NCBI GenBank assembly: GCA_015680685.1
Contig: MNCI01020745.1
Span: 279,626-343,625 of the forward strand
From: Gnetum montanum
Lineage: Eukaryota; Streptophyta; Gnetopsida; Gnetales; Gnetaceae
Length of the DNA stretch: 64,000 nucleotides
Direction of reading: 5' to 3'
Shown piece after piece: positions 1-11,575 of the stretch; within the stretch, counting starts at the first letter, position 1, and every line of letters begins with the position of its first letter. The notes under the pieces were generated by a model. The model was not told the origin of the DNA. It worked only from the letters and a program-made list of their open reading frames with translations, and made no database searches. The translations under genes were made by a program, and so were the position numbers.

Positions 1-640
1 CAAATTGGCAAAGCCTACCAACCTTAAATACCTTAAAGGATTAAAAGGTAGATTAAAGTCTATTTTTAGGTTTATTGTAAGGCTTATGGATAAGTTATAG
101 TCCATGCAACACTAGCTTAATAAAGGAGTTCACTATGAGTGGATGACTTAATGCCAAGAAGCCTTTGAAAACCTTAAGCAAGAGTTGATACAATTGTCTA
201 TAGTCTATCCTCCACAAGATGGTAACTCATTTTACATTTATCTCACCATCTCTGATACATCCATTGCCTCTCTACTCTATCAAAAATGTGATGATAAAGT
301 AGAAATGCCTATATAGTACCTTAGCCATGGATTAGTAGCCCACAAGACCCGATACACTAAGGTGGAGAAGTATTGTCTAGCACTAGTCTTCTCCTTGAAG
401 AAATGAAGACACTACCTCTTCAAAAGCCAAGTCAATGTAATTTTCAAGGGAAACATACTTAGAGCTATAATAACCAACATATATGAAAGTATTCATATAG
501 CCCAATGGAAAGCCATAACCACAAAATTTGACCTTCATTATGTCTCTCAATCCTCAACAAAAGGTCAAGCTATAGTCGTACAACTTGTAGTTTTACCTAT
601 TGATGACCAAATAGTCATAGACCCTAAGTTCCCTAATGAA
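1..640 (+). pseudogene. Tat-lineage Ty3/gypsy RT-linked RNase H remnant (element A)
   Basis: The window opens inside a retrotransposon polyprotein. The translation, with several stops, reads as the RT connection followed by the RT-linked RNase H: an AFENLKQEL-type stretch near 165-190, then YLTISDTSIASLLYQ near 238-285, where the D of SDTS fits the first RNase H catalytic Asp. A YLSHGLVAHKTRYTKVEKYCLAL stretch follows (about 319-383). The same order and near-identical sequence recur in element B at 11576-12140. Stops (for example in MPI*YLSH) and a broken frame show it is dead. The RT itself lies left of the window. Lineage assignment rests on the second RNase H that follows. Confidence 0.8.
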
Positions 641-649
641 TACATTAAC

Positions 650-1240
650 ATGATTGGCAAAGTAATCGAGGATTATGAGGCAATCATGAACTTCAATGGA
701 GCTTTAACTGCCCATGGGGCTAGTGTTACTTCCATCATAACATTCCCATCTAGTGAAATCCAACCCTTTGCCTATCGTTTTGGATTTTCATGTACTAAGA
801 ACATGGTGGAAAATGAGGGTTTGATCAGAGGAATAATGGTAGCTCATGACTTGGCAATTAGATGCCTAGCCATCAAAGGTGATTCACAACTCATGGTTAA
901 CAAAGTAACTAAAGTCTATGCATGTAAAGCTAAACACTTACAATCTTACTGTGACCTAGGGAAGCAATCATTACAAAAATTCATAGATGTTGATATCCAA
1001 AACATACCTCAAAATGAAAATTCCATAGATGATGCAATTTCAACACTAGCCCTTAGTGTGACACCAAATGTATTTAGTAAGTTGCCCACATTAACCATGG
1101 ACTATGCTACTTCCATCACACAAAACATTGAAAATACCTTTGTGGCTATCATTCATACTACCTCTCCCAAGGAGTTGTATGATGATATCAAATTTTACCT
1201 TATGCATGGTAAATCCTCAAAAGGCCTAACTACTTCTTAG
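650..1240 (+). pseudogene. Archaeal-type second RNase H (aRNH) of Tat element A
   Basis: An open stretch of 196 codons matches the extra RNase H that marks Tat-lineage (Ogre/TatI-III type) Ty3/gypsy elements and lies between the RT-linked RNase H and integrase. Visible blocks: MNFNGALTAHGASVTSII (usual FDGA, here FNGA, so the first acidic residue is lost), ENEGLIRGIMVAH (usual AEYEALI), IKGDSQLMVNKV with the catalytic Asp kept, and an NSIDDAISTLAL block matching the usual ADALA. The open length suggests late decay of this part. The start codon is arbitrary because the domain belongs to a polyprotein. Confidence 0.82.
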
Positions 1241-2390
1241 AAGGATGTCATACACAAGTGATTGAAGTAGTATGTCATCAAGGATGATAATACGTTACGT
1301 CAACAATCCTATGATGGCATACTCCTAAAGTGCTAAGGTAAAATCGAAGCCATACTAGTCCTAGAGGAGGTCCATGAAGGTGTTTGTAAAGGACATGTAG
1401 GACCTAGATCCATGGCCACTAAGATTAGACAGTTCGGCTACTATTGGCCCTATATGGAAAATGACTACCTATAAAAGGTTAAGTGATGTGACACATGCCA
1501 ACAATATAGCAACCTGATACATGTAGCACCAATTGAGTTACATATAACCCAGATAACAACGTTGTTTCAATGATGGGGGTTGGATATCATTGGACCTATA
1601 ATGCCTAAATCTACCACAGGGCATAGCTTCATCATCACCACAACCAAATACTTTACCAAGTGGGTTGAGTTTATTCCCCTAAGAAAGATCACATCTAAAC
1701 AAGTTTGCAAATTTATCCTATACAACATTGTAGCTCATTTTGGCATATCCATGATCATAGTTATGGATAATGAAACTCAATTTAGTAGCCAAGAAACCAA
1801 GGAATTCTATCACAACCTAGGCATTAAGCATTCCTTCTCATCACCTTACTATGCTCAAGCTAATTAACAAGCAGAAGAAAGCAACAAGGCCATCATGAAC
1901 AACTTGTTCATGCACTATGGGCATATAGAACTACCTATCATATGGCAATTGCCATGACCTTATAACCTTGTTTATGGTTTTGAAGTTATTTTACGTCTTG
2001 AATTGCAAGTGTCATTGCTCCAAGCAGCCTTGATAGACTTCATCAATGATGAGTAGAGCAAGGACTTGTGAATAGCAGCACTAGATTCAGTGGAGTAGTG
2101 GCGTAGGTAGGTGCTTGCTCACATCAAGCAATATCAAGAAAGGTAGAAGTGACAACATCATCATAACTTGACCATGTGTAAGATCAAGGAGAGGGACCTA
2201 GTCCTCAAGACCATCCATGAGCATGAGTACAAATTCTTAGCCAACTAGAAAGGGTCCTTTCTTATCACTAAAGCCTATAGGAATGGAGCATTTAGAATAG
2301 CTAACATTGATGGGAATGAGCTAGCCAATCTAGTCAATCATTCCTATCTAAAGCATACTACATGTAGCCAATAGATCATCAACAAGTGAG
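1241..2390 (+). pseudogene. Integrase remnant of Tat element A
   Basis: After the aRNH comes a decayed integrase. A zinc-binding H2C2 region is readable near 1370-1540 (GHVGPRSMATKIRQFGYYWP-like). The catalytic core at 1580-1867 opens with MDIIGPIMPKSTTGHSF (first Asp) and contains IVMDNETQFSSQ (second Asp). The third acidic residue lies in a QAEESNK stretch just past a stop at about 1867. The C-terminal part to about 2390 is broken and, compared with element B, has lost a segment after the third catalytic region. The strand and order (RNase H, aRNH, INT) fit the Tat lineage. Confidence 0.8.
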
Positions 2391-2394
2391 CCTA

Positions 2395-2500
2395 CCTTCA
2401 ATAGCCCTCTATAACCTTAAACTAGCAAACATGATCAACCAGGACCTTAAACTAGTACCATGGCCTACTATGACCTTAAACTAGTAACATTGGTGACCTA
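2395..2500 (+). repeat. Minisatellite with ACCTTAAACTAG core, element A
   Basis: Three copies of a roughly 30-bp unit containing ACCTTAAACTAG lie between the end of integrase and the 3' LTR. The same unit recurs after the integrase of element B (13980-14065) and, in more copies, before the RT of B (10085-10225). It seems to be a family-specific part of the untranslated Tat internal region. Confidence 0.7.
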
Positions 2501-2619
2501 GATAGCCTAATTCTCATGTGGCCTATATGCATTGTAGCATTATAACATCTAGTGATGTTTTGTATTCTTTGTCGATGCCACTTGGGTCAATCCTCCAAGC
2601 ATCAACAAAGAGGGACCAT

Positions 2620-4390
2620 TGAAACACCACAAAATTTTTCATGTTATAATCAATCTCCATCATGTAGCTTTCACCCCATGAAACCCAAGGCAAAATTTCA
2701 TTGTAAATGTAAAAATTGCAACCTACAATGGGCAATTTCACATACATTATACTTTTGGGGCTAAAAAATGCCTCATAAGTTGTTAAAGCCTCATTCCCCA
2801 AGTGAGAAGCGTTATCTAGTGTCTATATTTGGGCTTGGAAGGGTCAATATGCCTTTTGGAATGCCAAAAAAGTAATTTGATCGGTTTTATGGTAGGTATA
2901 CATTTTTCTATGCTGGAAACACCTACAGGGGTAGATTTCACCTACCCCTAGTGTGGAAGGATGGGGGGGTTTGGAGACTTTTCCCCCTTCAATGTGGAGA
3001 TGAAATGCACAATTTGGAAACTTTTCCCTAGCTTGGAAACTTTCCATCCTCAACCTGGAAAGTTTCGCCCCCTCTCCCCCAATGTGAAAGTTTCCCCCTA
3101 GCTTGGAAACTTTTCCCCAACCTAGAAAATTTTCCCCTAGCTTGGAAAGTTCTCCCTCCCCCCCCCCCCCCNAATGTGGAAGCCAAAAAAAGCAAAATTC
3201 ATCAAGGTATGCACTTCAATCTCAACTAGCCACTTCAACAAGCATGGTGGAGAGCTCAACGTAGAAGATTCATCTATCGTGTGGAAGCTACAAAAATAAA
3301 AATTCATCAAATTATGCACTTCAACATTGACTAACCACTTTAACAAGCATGGTAGAGAGCTCAATGTGGAAGATTCATCTCTAGTGTGGAAGGGATCCCC
3401 AAGTTACTATTTTTAGTAAATGGAATAGCCATGGGGGAAGAACTTACTATGTTTAGCAACCCCCAAAATTTGGTCACCCATTTCACCTAAAATTGGCAGC
3501 CAATTTGCAGCCTTTGCATATCCAATTTGAAACCTAATCATAGCCAATTTTCAGCTCTATTCATGACCCAAAACCCTATAAAAGCAAAACTTCAACACGA
3601 TTTACAAGTTCAGCAACTTTTGGCCATATAAGCAATTTTTGGTTCCACATTTTTGACAAGATTTAGTATTTTTGAAAATATTCTACACTCACAAGGTTTA
3701 GCAATTTTTGAACAAAGTTGAGTAATTTTGGTTTTGGAATTTTTCAATAGCAATTTGCATACACACAATTCCAAACTTACTTGCATTCTCTTGAACCCCA
3801 GCATGGAAGTAGTATGGCCTTGAGATTTGATGGATGTTTGGTGCTCACACTACACTTCTAGGATTCCAAACCCAATGTGGAGTAACTTGGCATCCAAATA
3901 TTTCACCTTTCTCACCTCCAACACACCACCCACACCCCCACCCCCCACCCCCAACAACAATCCAATTGGCAAATCCAAGGTTGCAACAACAAAGAAAGGT
4001 TCGATAACATTAAGAGTGGCTTAGCACTTGGATCATGGAATAGATCATCTTAGCTTCAATAGGCCTTAAACTCTTAACAAGAAAATCCCATTTTTCTCAT
4101 CTAGGCACCATTTGTACAAATTTCTCTAACTTATTCTTTATTCTTTTCTCAATAAAGTTTTAAGTTTTGAGTTTTGTATTTAATAAAATTAAATTTATTA
4201 TATGTGCATTATTTGAATCTATTTATATTCACATATTTTGCATCTCCTACGTCCTTGGTTGATCTGTCAAACTAGCTAGGGCATCCCGAATCCCATTTTT
4301 ATATCAAAGGCCTTGGGAATTCAGGGTTGGAAAACTACTTGCACTGAGGATCCTTGGTTTTGGTTTTAGCAATCAAGGTTTTCGGTTGCA
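2620..4390 (+). repeat. 3' LTR of Tat element A
   Basis: This starts TGAAAC and ends TTGCA, the TG...CA form of an LTR. It is preceded by a purine-rich AAAGAGGGACC tract, a likely polypurine tract. The same sequence with the same ends occurs at 14189-15838 and 19784-21201, which fixes the boundaries. It holds the conserved CATTCTCTTGAACCCCAGCA and GATCCTTGG blocks. Length is about 1771 bp. The next five bases are ACAAG, a possible target-site duplication whose partner is outside the window. No primer-binding site follows, so this is read as a 3' LTR. Confidence 0.8.
2975..3172 (+). repeat. Short LTR-internal repeats (TTGGAAACTTTTCCCC) and poly-C
   Basis: About eight degenerate copies of a 20-bp CTTGGAAACTTTTCCCCCTA-like unit are followed by a run of 14 C and an unknown base at 3172. 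Element B has a shorter version at 14575-14700. The unit contains the near-palindrome GGAAACTTTTCC. It lies inside the LTR. Confidence 0.65.
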
Positions 4391-4482
4391 ACAAGATGAT
4401 CAATGTAGCAAAAAATATGAACCAACTCCACTATGATGAGGACAGGCCTTAGGAAGACCCTACATGAAACAAAAAAAGAAAC

Positions 4483-4925
4483 ATTATGACCAGTTAGAAT
4501 TTCTTAACAGGTTAGGAAAACATCCTAGTTTGAGGTGAAATTAGCCTCTGTAAAAAGCTATAAGGTTTTTATCTAAATTAACTTAAGGAATTCCACAAAA
4601 AGGCACTATCACAACCTCTTAAAGTAAAAACATTATGACCTATTAGTGTTACTTAGCAACTTTAGACAAAACATCTAGTCAAGGGTGAAATTAGCCTCTA
4701 TAAAAAGCTCAAAGGTGTTTATCTAAGTCAATCTAAGTAATTCCATAAGAAAACATTATTACAACCCTTCATAACCTTGCATCATGACCAATTGGAATTT
4801 CTTTACATATTTAGAGGAAAATTTCTAAGTCAGAGGTGAAATTAGCCTCTATAAAAAGCTCTTAGATGTTTATCTAAATTAGCTTAAGAAATTCCATAAA
4901 AGCAGTATTACCATAGCCTCTATAG
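4483..4925 (+). repeat. Three tandem copies of a ~150-bp unit
   Basis: Three successive units start near 4483, 4630 and 4785. Each carries CATTATGACC, then GGTGAAATTAGCCTCT, TAAAAAGCT, TTTATCTAA and ATTCCATAA in the same order. A partial fourth unit begins near 4925. No coding potential is seen. It directly follows the LTR of element A. Confidence 0.75.
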
Positions 4926-7440
4926 CCAAAACATTATACCCAAAACTGTATTAGTCTAAATTATGCATAAATTTAGAAAAGGCATCTAGATTATGATAAA
5001 TTTTGAAAAAAAAAAGCATAAGTTTAGAAAAAAGCATCTAAATTATGCAAAGCATGCATAAATTTGGAAAAATCATCTAAGCTATGCACAAATTTAGAAA
5101 AAGCATGATAAACTTAGAAAAAGCCATGTAGCCATAGTAAAAGCTTATTTAAAATGGAAAAATATTTTACTCTTCTAGAAAAAATGAAATTAAGCATTAT
5201 TTTTACAAAAGAAAAGCATAAGTTATACATACCAACCACTTCTATTTTGTTTAATGTATACAACCATGTGTTTTTCCTTGATTCAAATAGTTGTAGCAAA
5301 AAATTTCATAACAAATCTATTTGAGCTCCAAAAGAAGTGATTCCACACCATTTTAAAGCTTAAATCGATCCCTACATAGCCATACTTGTACAAAACTCAA
5401 AACCTTTTCCGATTATGCAGGAAAAATTCATCAATATGGACAATAATTTGAAAACAATGCTAACATCCTCATTACACATGCCTAATAAAAACTTCATTTT
5501 AAGTCCAATCAGAGTGATTTCACCTCTGTTGTAAAGCTGAAGCCAAAACATATGTATCCATACAAGAAAATAGCAAAAACCTTTTCCATTTTCTTATAAA
5601 AGTTTCACAAACCTACATGAAATTACAAAAGCCACACAAACAACCTAATTGTGCAACTTTAGAAAAACAGCCATAACTTCCTTGTTTCAAAGTCAAATTA
5701 AAGAAGATAACAACCATCAGAAAGCTTTAAAAAAGGGCTACAAATCCATAATTTTTATTTTACAAATATTTAGTTTTTTCACCAAGAAAAAATACACAAG
5801 TTTACTTACTTTTTCATAGCAAAACTTCAAAAATCTAAAAGCCCAAATTTCATATAGCCATTAAAATAGTCAAAATAGCCAGAAATATTTAAACCCATTT
5901 AATTTCACACTAAAATAATGGGGTAGGATTTTTTAAAAATTTCATTTTAGCAAATCCTAAGACCTAGATCTGAAAAAATGACCACACCCAACAATTTTGG
6001 AAAAAAAGCATGAAATAGCAAACCCTATTTTCGAAATCAAATCTGCAAAAGCTAAAGCAATGAAACAACTATACATCTACATGGGAGCAGCCAAAATAGG
6101 AGATATAAATTCATATAAATTATTTTTTAATCCCTCTATTGAAGTAGATTTAAACAGACAACCTCAACATCTAGAAAGCAAAAAACTAGAAAAATCACAA
6201 AAAAAAAAAACAAAGGCAAGAATTACCTACCTTGGAGTAGTGATAAATGGGGCCTAGATAGAGATAGGCTTGGGGACCTTTAAAAACTCCCTAGAATGCT
6301 CATCCATGCTCTAGATCATAGGATATTTTCTCTTTCCCCCTCACTACTTGGGTACCATGGTAGGCTCAACGTTAGGGAAGATGGAATTTAGGAGAAGATA
6401 GGAATTCTACGTTGGCAACAAGGGAGATGGGAGGCTTCCACATTGAAGATTGATTGTGGCTACCACAATAATATCTACTAGAGCTCTCCTCCAATGCATT
6501 GTTGTTGTATAATGATAATTATGATCAAAAATTGCAAACCTTGACATATAAAACCCATATAAACCCTAAATGGAACCCTAGCTACCAATTAAGTGCACCA
6601 TAACTACAAGTGCACTGAAGAAAAAGAGGGAAAAGTCTAGTTCACATTGTTTTTATATGGTAAAAAACTTCACTTTTCAACATTTTAAATATTTGGATTG
6701 TGGGCCCCACCCTATGCCTTCACTTTTGACCAAAAGTTGCATCAACACTGAGATTTTTACCAATTTTGACACTTAAAACATTATGGCAACCTTACCCCAT
6801 GCATCCATGCTAGGAGTACCATGACAAGCATGGAAACATGCTTATCACTTTATGAATTCATTAGACATACAAATGTCTTTCTATTTTTGGTAACCCAAAC
6901 CTGCATTTTTCAACCCTGAGTTTGCAAATTTGGGCAAAACATGAGCAAGGCTAAGAACCATGGATTTCCACCATAAGGTAGCAATCCCCAACATGGAGGA
7001 AGGTGGATAACACTCACTCTTACCTCCCAACACTCATCTAGCATAAATTTGACCCCAAAGTGGATCCCACATGACCTAGAACCCTTTTAACAATCTCTGA
7101 CAACCTTGGAACCTCACTAAACCTAGTCAAAACTAGTCAAAATCTAGGATTTGATGTGTTCTATGATGGGGGAGGCTTCTTCAATGCTAAGCCTTTTACC
7201 CTCAGCTTGGATAGATGGGGGAACCAATAAATGACCTAAATTGATGACATAATGACCATTTCTTGATGCCCAATGACCCCTAGATCCTACTGGAATCCTC
7301 TGGAGCTTCCAAAAGCCTCAAAATGGGTCAAATATGGCACAAATCTACCATCCCTCTCTCATACACACAAGGGCCGTCATTTCCAACGTGGATGAAATGG
7401 AAGAGATTACATGATGCACTTAGAAGCCTTCAAATTATCA
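4926..7440. other. Gene-free AT-rich stretch with short A-rich repeats
   Basis: From 4940 to 5130 there are repeated GCATAAATTTAGAAAAAGCATCTA-like segments of 28-45 bp. The remainder is A-rich, low-complexity DNA. A reading frame of 86 codons at 5997-6257 is Lys-rich and matches nothing I know, so it is probably chance. From about 6900 on, the sequence begins to resemble the 180-bp repeats described next. No gene or RNA was recognised. Confidence 0.5.
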
Positions 7441-7444
7441 AATC

Positions 7445-9030
7445 TTAACACCAAACATTGACCGTCAACATTGGCAACCCTAGAAGTTGACATGCATGGT
7501 CGATCGACTATCGATTTGGCCTAGATATAACTTTCTTTATTAAGGGGGATCTCTTCCATGCTGAGCCTTCCATCATTAGTTTGGAAAAAATGGGAGAAGC
7601 CTAAAATCCCCCTCACATCCCCCAAAATGACCAGATCTTAACCTTAGACACTAATGCCCAATGCCAGCAATCTTGTGAGCACTCATGCATAGCTAGATCA
7701 ATCAAAAATGATCAAAAACTTTTTCCCTCAAACTTTTCACACTAAGCATGAATTCCCTAATGTGAAAAAATTGGGAAAGCCAAAAAAATTCCTTTTGACC
7801 CTTGAAGCAATCAAATTTCAATGTCAAATGATAGTAGTCAATACTAGCAACCTTGGGGGCTTACATGCATGCCTGAAAATAACCAAAATGATCAAAAATA
7901 TTTCCCCAAAATTTTCCATGCTAATCATGAAATCCTTAGTGTGAAAAAAGGATGGAAAGACTAGAACTTACCTAGAAATCCTTTAAAAAACCAAATTTTG
8001 ACATCAAGTAGCAATAGTCAATACCAGTAATCTTAGAAGCTGACATGCATGCTTGAAAGTGATCATAAAGCACCAGAAACCTTTCCACATAATTTTCCAC
8101 ATTGAGCATGAAAGCCCTAGCATGGAAAATGTGGGTGAGTCTAGAAAATACCTAGTGGTCCTCGGAACAACCAAATTTTAACATCAAATGTCAATAGTCA
8201 ACACTAGCAACCTTGTGAACAACCAAAGTTTAACATCAAATGTCAATAGTCAACACTAGCAACCTTGTGAACATGCATGCATGAATGAAAGTGACCATAA
8301 AGTACCAAAAATATTTTCCCCCAATTTCCATGCTGAGTGTGGAATCCCCAATGTGGAAAATTATGGGGCCACTCATCAACCTTCACAAATGCAAAATTTT
8401 GACACTATGTGTTGACCATCATCACTAGCAACCTCAAGGACACATAGGCATGACCAAAAATGATGCAAAAATATGAGAATTTATTTTTTCATATTTTTCC
8501 ATGCTGATCATACTATCCTTAGCATGGAAAGAAGGATAAAGTTCAAAAAAAACTTAGAAATACTCAAATTTTCCAAAACTTGACACCAAACCCTAGTCCT
8601 TGACCTTGATAGCCTTGGAAGCTAACATGCACAGTCGATTGAGGTCAAAATTGGGCTATATTTGAGTTACATGGTTCTTTCATGTTGAGGATCCATTTTT
8701 CCATGCTAAGGGTGGTGTCCCCAATGTGGAAAGTAAATGGGGGACTTATTTGAGGCTCCTAAACATCTTAGAATGACACCAAATGAGCTTTCATGCACTC
8801 TAGAACCCTAGCAGCAACTATTAGCGCCTTTAGACTTCACAAAACTAATCCCAAATGACCAAAAATCCCTTTCCCCTTGTTTTCCATGACACGCTTTCCA
8901 TCCCCAACATGAAAGAAATGGGAAAAGCCAAAAAACCACTTAGGGATGTCCAAAACTACTAAAGTTTGACATGAATCTAGAACCCTTAACCCTAGCAACT
9001 CTGAGATGTAACATGCACAGTCGATTGTGA
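7445..9030 (+). repeat. Degenerate tandem array of a ~180-bp unit
   Basis: A recurring block (AC..TAGCAACCTTGG, then GACATGCATG) appears near 7489, 7670, 7851, 8030, 8264, 8430, 8610 and 9000. Spacing is about 180 bp, one interval is doubled and one is lengthened by a 52-bp duplication. Between blocks each unit carries TTTTCCATGCTGAGCATG, then GTGGAAA, then a CAAATTTTGACATCAAATG-like segment in fixed order. Weaker copies continue towards 9740. It lies between Tat element A and the RT of Tat element B. Ogre/Tat elements are known to carry tandem repeats in untranslated regions, so it may be element-derived rather than a free satellite. Confidence 0.7.
8169..8272 (+). repeat. 52-bp direct tandem duplication
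   Basis: The segment 8169-8220 is repeated at 8221-8272 with one mismatch (T versus G at position 8 of the unit). It lies within the 180-bp array and explains the one long interval. Confidence 0.95.
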
Positions 9031-9264
9031 TCCAAATTAACCTAGATCTAAGATTCTTAATTCTTCCATGCTAGAGTAAATTCCCCAACATGGAAATAAG
9101 GTGGGGAAAAATTTTTCCATTTTTTGAGACAAGCTGACACTCCCAAAAGCCAAAGATCTACACCAAATAATCCTAGGACCTCATAGCCTCAAGATTTTGC
9201 TTGTCTAACCTCATTTCAACCTCCAAAACCTATTCCCCCCATTCTTCTAGGTTGTAGTAACATC

Positions 9265-9309
9265 TCCACACCACACACCCCCCCACACACACCCACACAC
9301 ACAAACCCC
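9265..9309 (+). repeat. CA/C-rich microsatellite
   Basis: An imperfect CACACCCCC / ACACAC tract. The flanks, 9310-10080, hold no gene that I can see. Confidence 0.85.
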
Positions 9310-10084
9310 AATAGCATGGAAACATGGGAGAAGACCTTAATTTCCCTTTAAATAGCCTTTAAATATGCCTAAATTAGCCAAAAACTTGCAAAATTAAAGT
9401 CTATAGTCCTAAGGACCTAGAATCCTAGTCAAAGTGTTTCTAAGTTACTATGAATCCATAAAAAATGTGTCCCCCTATTTTTATATACTAATGATACTAT
9501 ACCCAGCATGGAAAAATAGGGGAAGCCATTTCAACACCTATTGACACTTAAAATGGCCTCAAATTACCTTAGAATGAAGCCAAGAGATGTAGAAGTTCCA
9601 AATCTAGACTCTAGCTAACTATTTGATCATTTTTTATCTTATTTTTGTTTTAATTTTGGTTCTCCATGCTAAAGCCCCTCTTTTCCATGCTAGTTGAGCC
9701 TAGCGTGGAAGCCTTAAAACACTTGATTTTTTGGTCTAAATAGCCCAGAAATAGCCTTGATTGATGTCTAAATTCACCTAATAGCCCTATAGCTCAAAAC
9801 ATGGCTTGCTAAGGCCTAAAACTAGTAAAAACTAACCATTTTAACCTATATTAGCTAAATTTTATCATATATAACCTATTTTTCTTGATTTTTTTTCCTA
9901 TTTCATAATGTTTTAGCTTGTTTTTAGACTTATGTTGCCTTGGTGACATGGTTGACCTTCTATAGCCTTTATATAGTGTTATATGTTCATTGTTTATCTT
10001 ATTACAGCTCTATTTTCCTTTTTTGGCCTTTAAATGGTATCGAATAGTGGGGTTCAACCTTCCCTGACCATTGCTTAACACCAT

Positions 10085-10225
10085 ATAACCATGGCCTACT
10101 AAGGCCTTAAACTAGCATCATAGTCCACCAAGACTATAAACTAGCATAATGCCCCTTTAAGGCCTTAAACTGGAATCATACTCCACCAAGACTACTAGCA
10201 TCATGGCCCACTAAGGCCTAAAACT
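10085..10225 (+). repeat. Minisatellite with GGCCTTAAACTAGCAT core upstream of RT of element B
   Basis: Four to five copies of a ~31-bp unit (CTAAGGCCTTAAACTAGCAT and variants). It matches the units found after integrase at 2395-2500 and 13980-14065. The stretch 10226-10430 shows nothing further. Confidence 0.7.
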
Positions 10226-10429
10226 AGCAAAATTGTGACCTCTATTAATCATTTTTAGTCTTATTTCTTATGTTTTCCCTAGTTTGACCTTCAGTTGATC
10301 TTTGTTTGGCTCTATTCTACTTTGTTAGATTGACCTTATCTCACTAATGAGCTTGGATGACCTTAATTGCATTAGATTTGCATGTTTTTTATGGCATTTT
10401 AACATTATTTATTTACTTTTACCTAGGTT

Positions 10430-11575
10430 TCACTTAATATGCTTTTGATTGACATGCAAGATCAAAGTATGAGTACCTAGGAGCAAATCAGTTTGCCTTT
10501 GTATCTACATGGACCTCATGGTGATATAAATGGTGTATTGATCCTAATTACCTAGATCTTAAGCCTAAGAGTCTTGTAGACCACATAGCCTCAATAGAGA
10601 AACCTCTAGAATGGCCTAAAAACCTAGTCAAAACCCTTGACTTAGAAGTAGGATACATAACCAAAGACTCTCTAGTTGATATTCTAATCACAACACATAG
10701 TGGTAAGGAAAAAACCCTTAAACTCAGTTTCTCACTAGAGCCTAAATGTGCCCAAGACATCACCAAAGTCTTACAAAATTAAATTAAGGCATTTTCCTAG
10801 TCATATGAAGATATGTTAGGCCTAGAGCCATGTCCAGTCTAGCACAACATCATACTGGATCCTAGCATTAGACTAGTTAAGCAAAAAGTGTGCAAGATTA
10901 GACCTAATTTGGCCTTGATAGTTTGCAATGAAATCTCAAAGTTCTACCAAGCAAGTTTCCATAGGGCTTTTGATTACATATAATGGGTATCCAACATAGT
11001 GGTAGTCCCTAAGAAAAATGGGAGTATCCATATTTGCATTGATTTTCAAGACCTAAATAAAGCAACCATCAAGGATGACTTCCCTTTGCCTAGTATTAAT
11101 CAACTTATCGATACTACAATAGGACATGCCTTGTTGTCCTTTATGGATGGATTCTTAGGATATAACCAAATTAGGATCAACCTATAACACCAACTTAGCA
11201 TGACCTTTATGACCCTATGGGGTAACTTTTATTATACCATGATGCCCTTTGGTCTTAAAAATGTCAAAGCAACATACTAGAGAGTTGTGACCTATATCTT
11301 CAATCATTAGATGTTACATTTGCTTAATGATTACATGATGAGATAGCCATGAAGTCCAAGATAGCCAATGATCATGCTAATGACCTAAATATTTTGCTTA
11401 AATGATGCCTCAAATACAAGCTTAGGCTTAATCCTAAGAAATGTGGCTTCGGTGTTAATACCAGTAAGATTCTTGGATTTGTAGTCTCTGAAGGAGGGAT
11501 ACACATAGATCTCGAAATGGTTAAGGACATATCCAAATTAGCAGCACCTAACAACCTTAACGAGCTTCAAGGATT
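10430..11575 (+). pseudogene. Reverse transcriptase remnant of Tat element B
   Basis: The translation reads as a Ty3/gypsy RT with stops. It has a YEDMLGLEPCP motif near 10805, then WVSNIVVVPKKNGSIHICID (10983-11042). FQDLNKATIKDDFPLP follows, then LLSFMDGFLGYNQIRI with the first catalytic Asp (about 11135-11180). MMPFGLKNVKATY lies near 11240. The YVDDMV catalytic box is degraded to NDYMM near 11325. PKKNG, DDFPLP, SGYNQI and MPFGLKNA blocks are typical of Tat RT. No gag or protease lies upstream; the preceding 6 kb is repeats, so the element is incomplete. Confidence 0.85.

Noticed and set aside
2523-3364. Several minus-strand open frames of 69-92 codons
   Set aside because: They lie within LTR A on the antisense strand, include the C run and match no family.
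5997-6257. 86-codon Lys-rich frame
   Set aside because: Low-complexity A-rich sequence, no homology recognised, no gene context.
7708-7944. 78-codon frame
   Set aside because: It runs through two units of the 180-bp repeat and is not kept in the other units.
4483-9030. CRISPR array
   Set aside because: Repeat units of about 150-180 bp without spacers, in a plant nuclear context.
9265-9309. Telomeric repeat
   Set aside because: CA/C-rich microsatellite; no TTTAGGG/CCCTAAA units.
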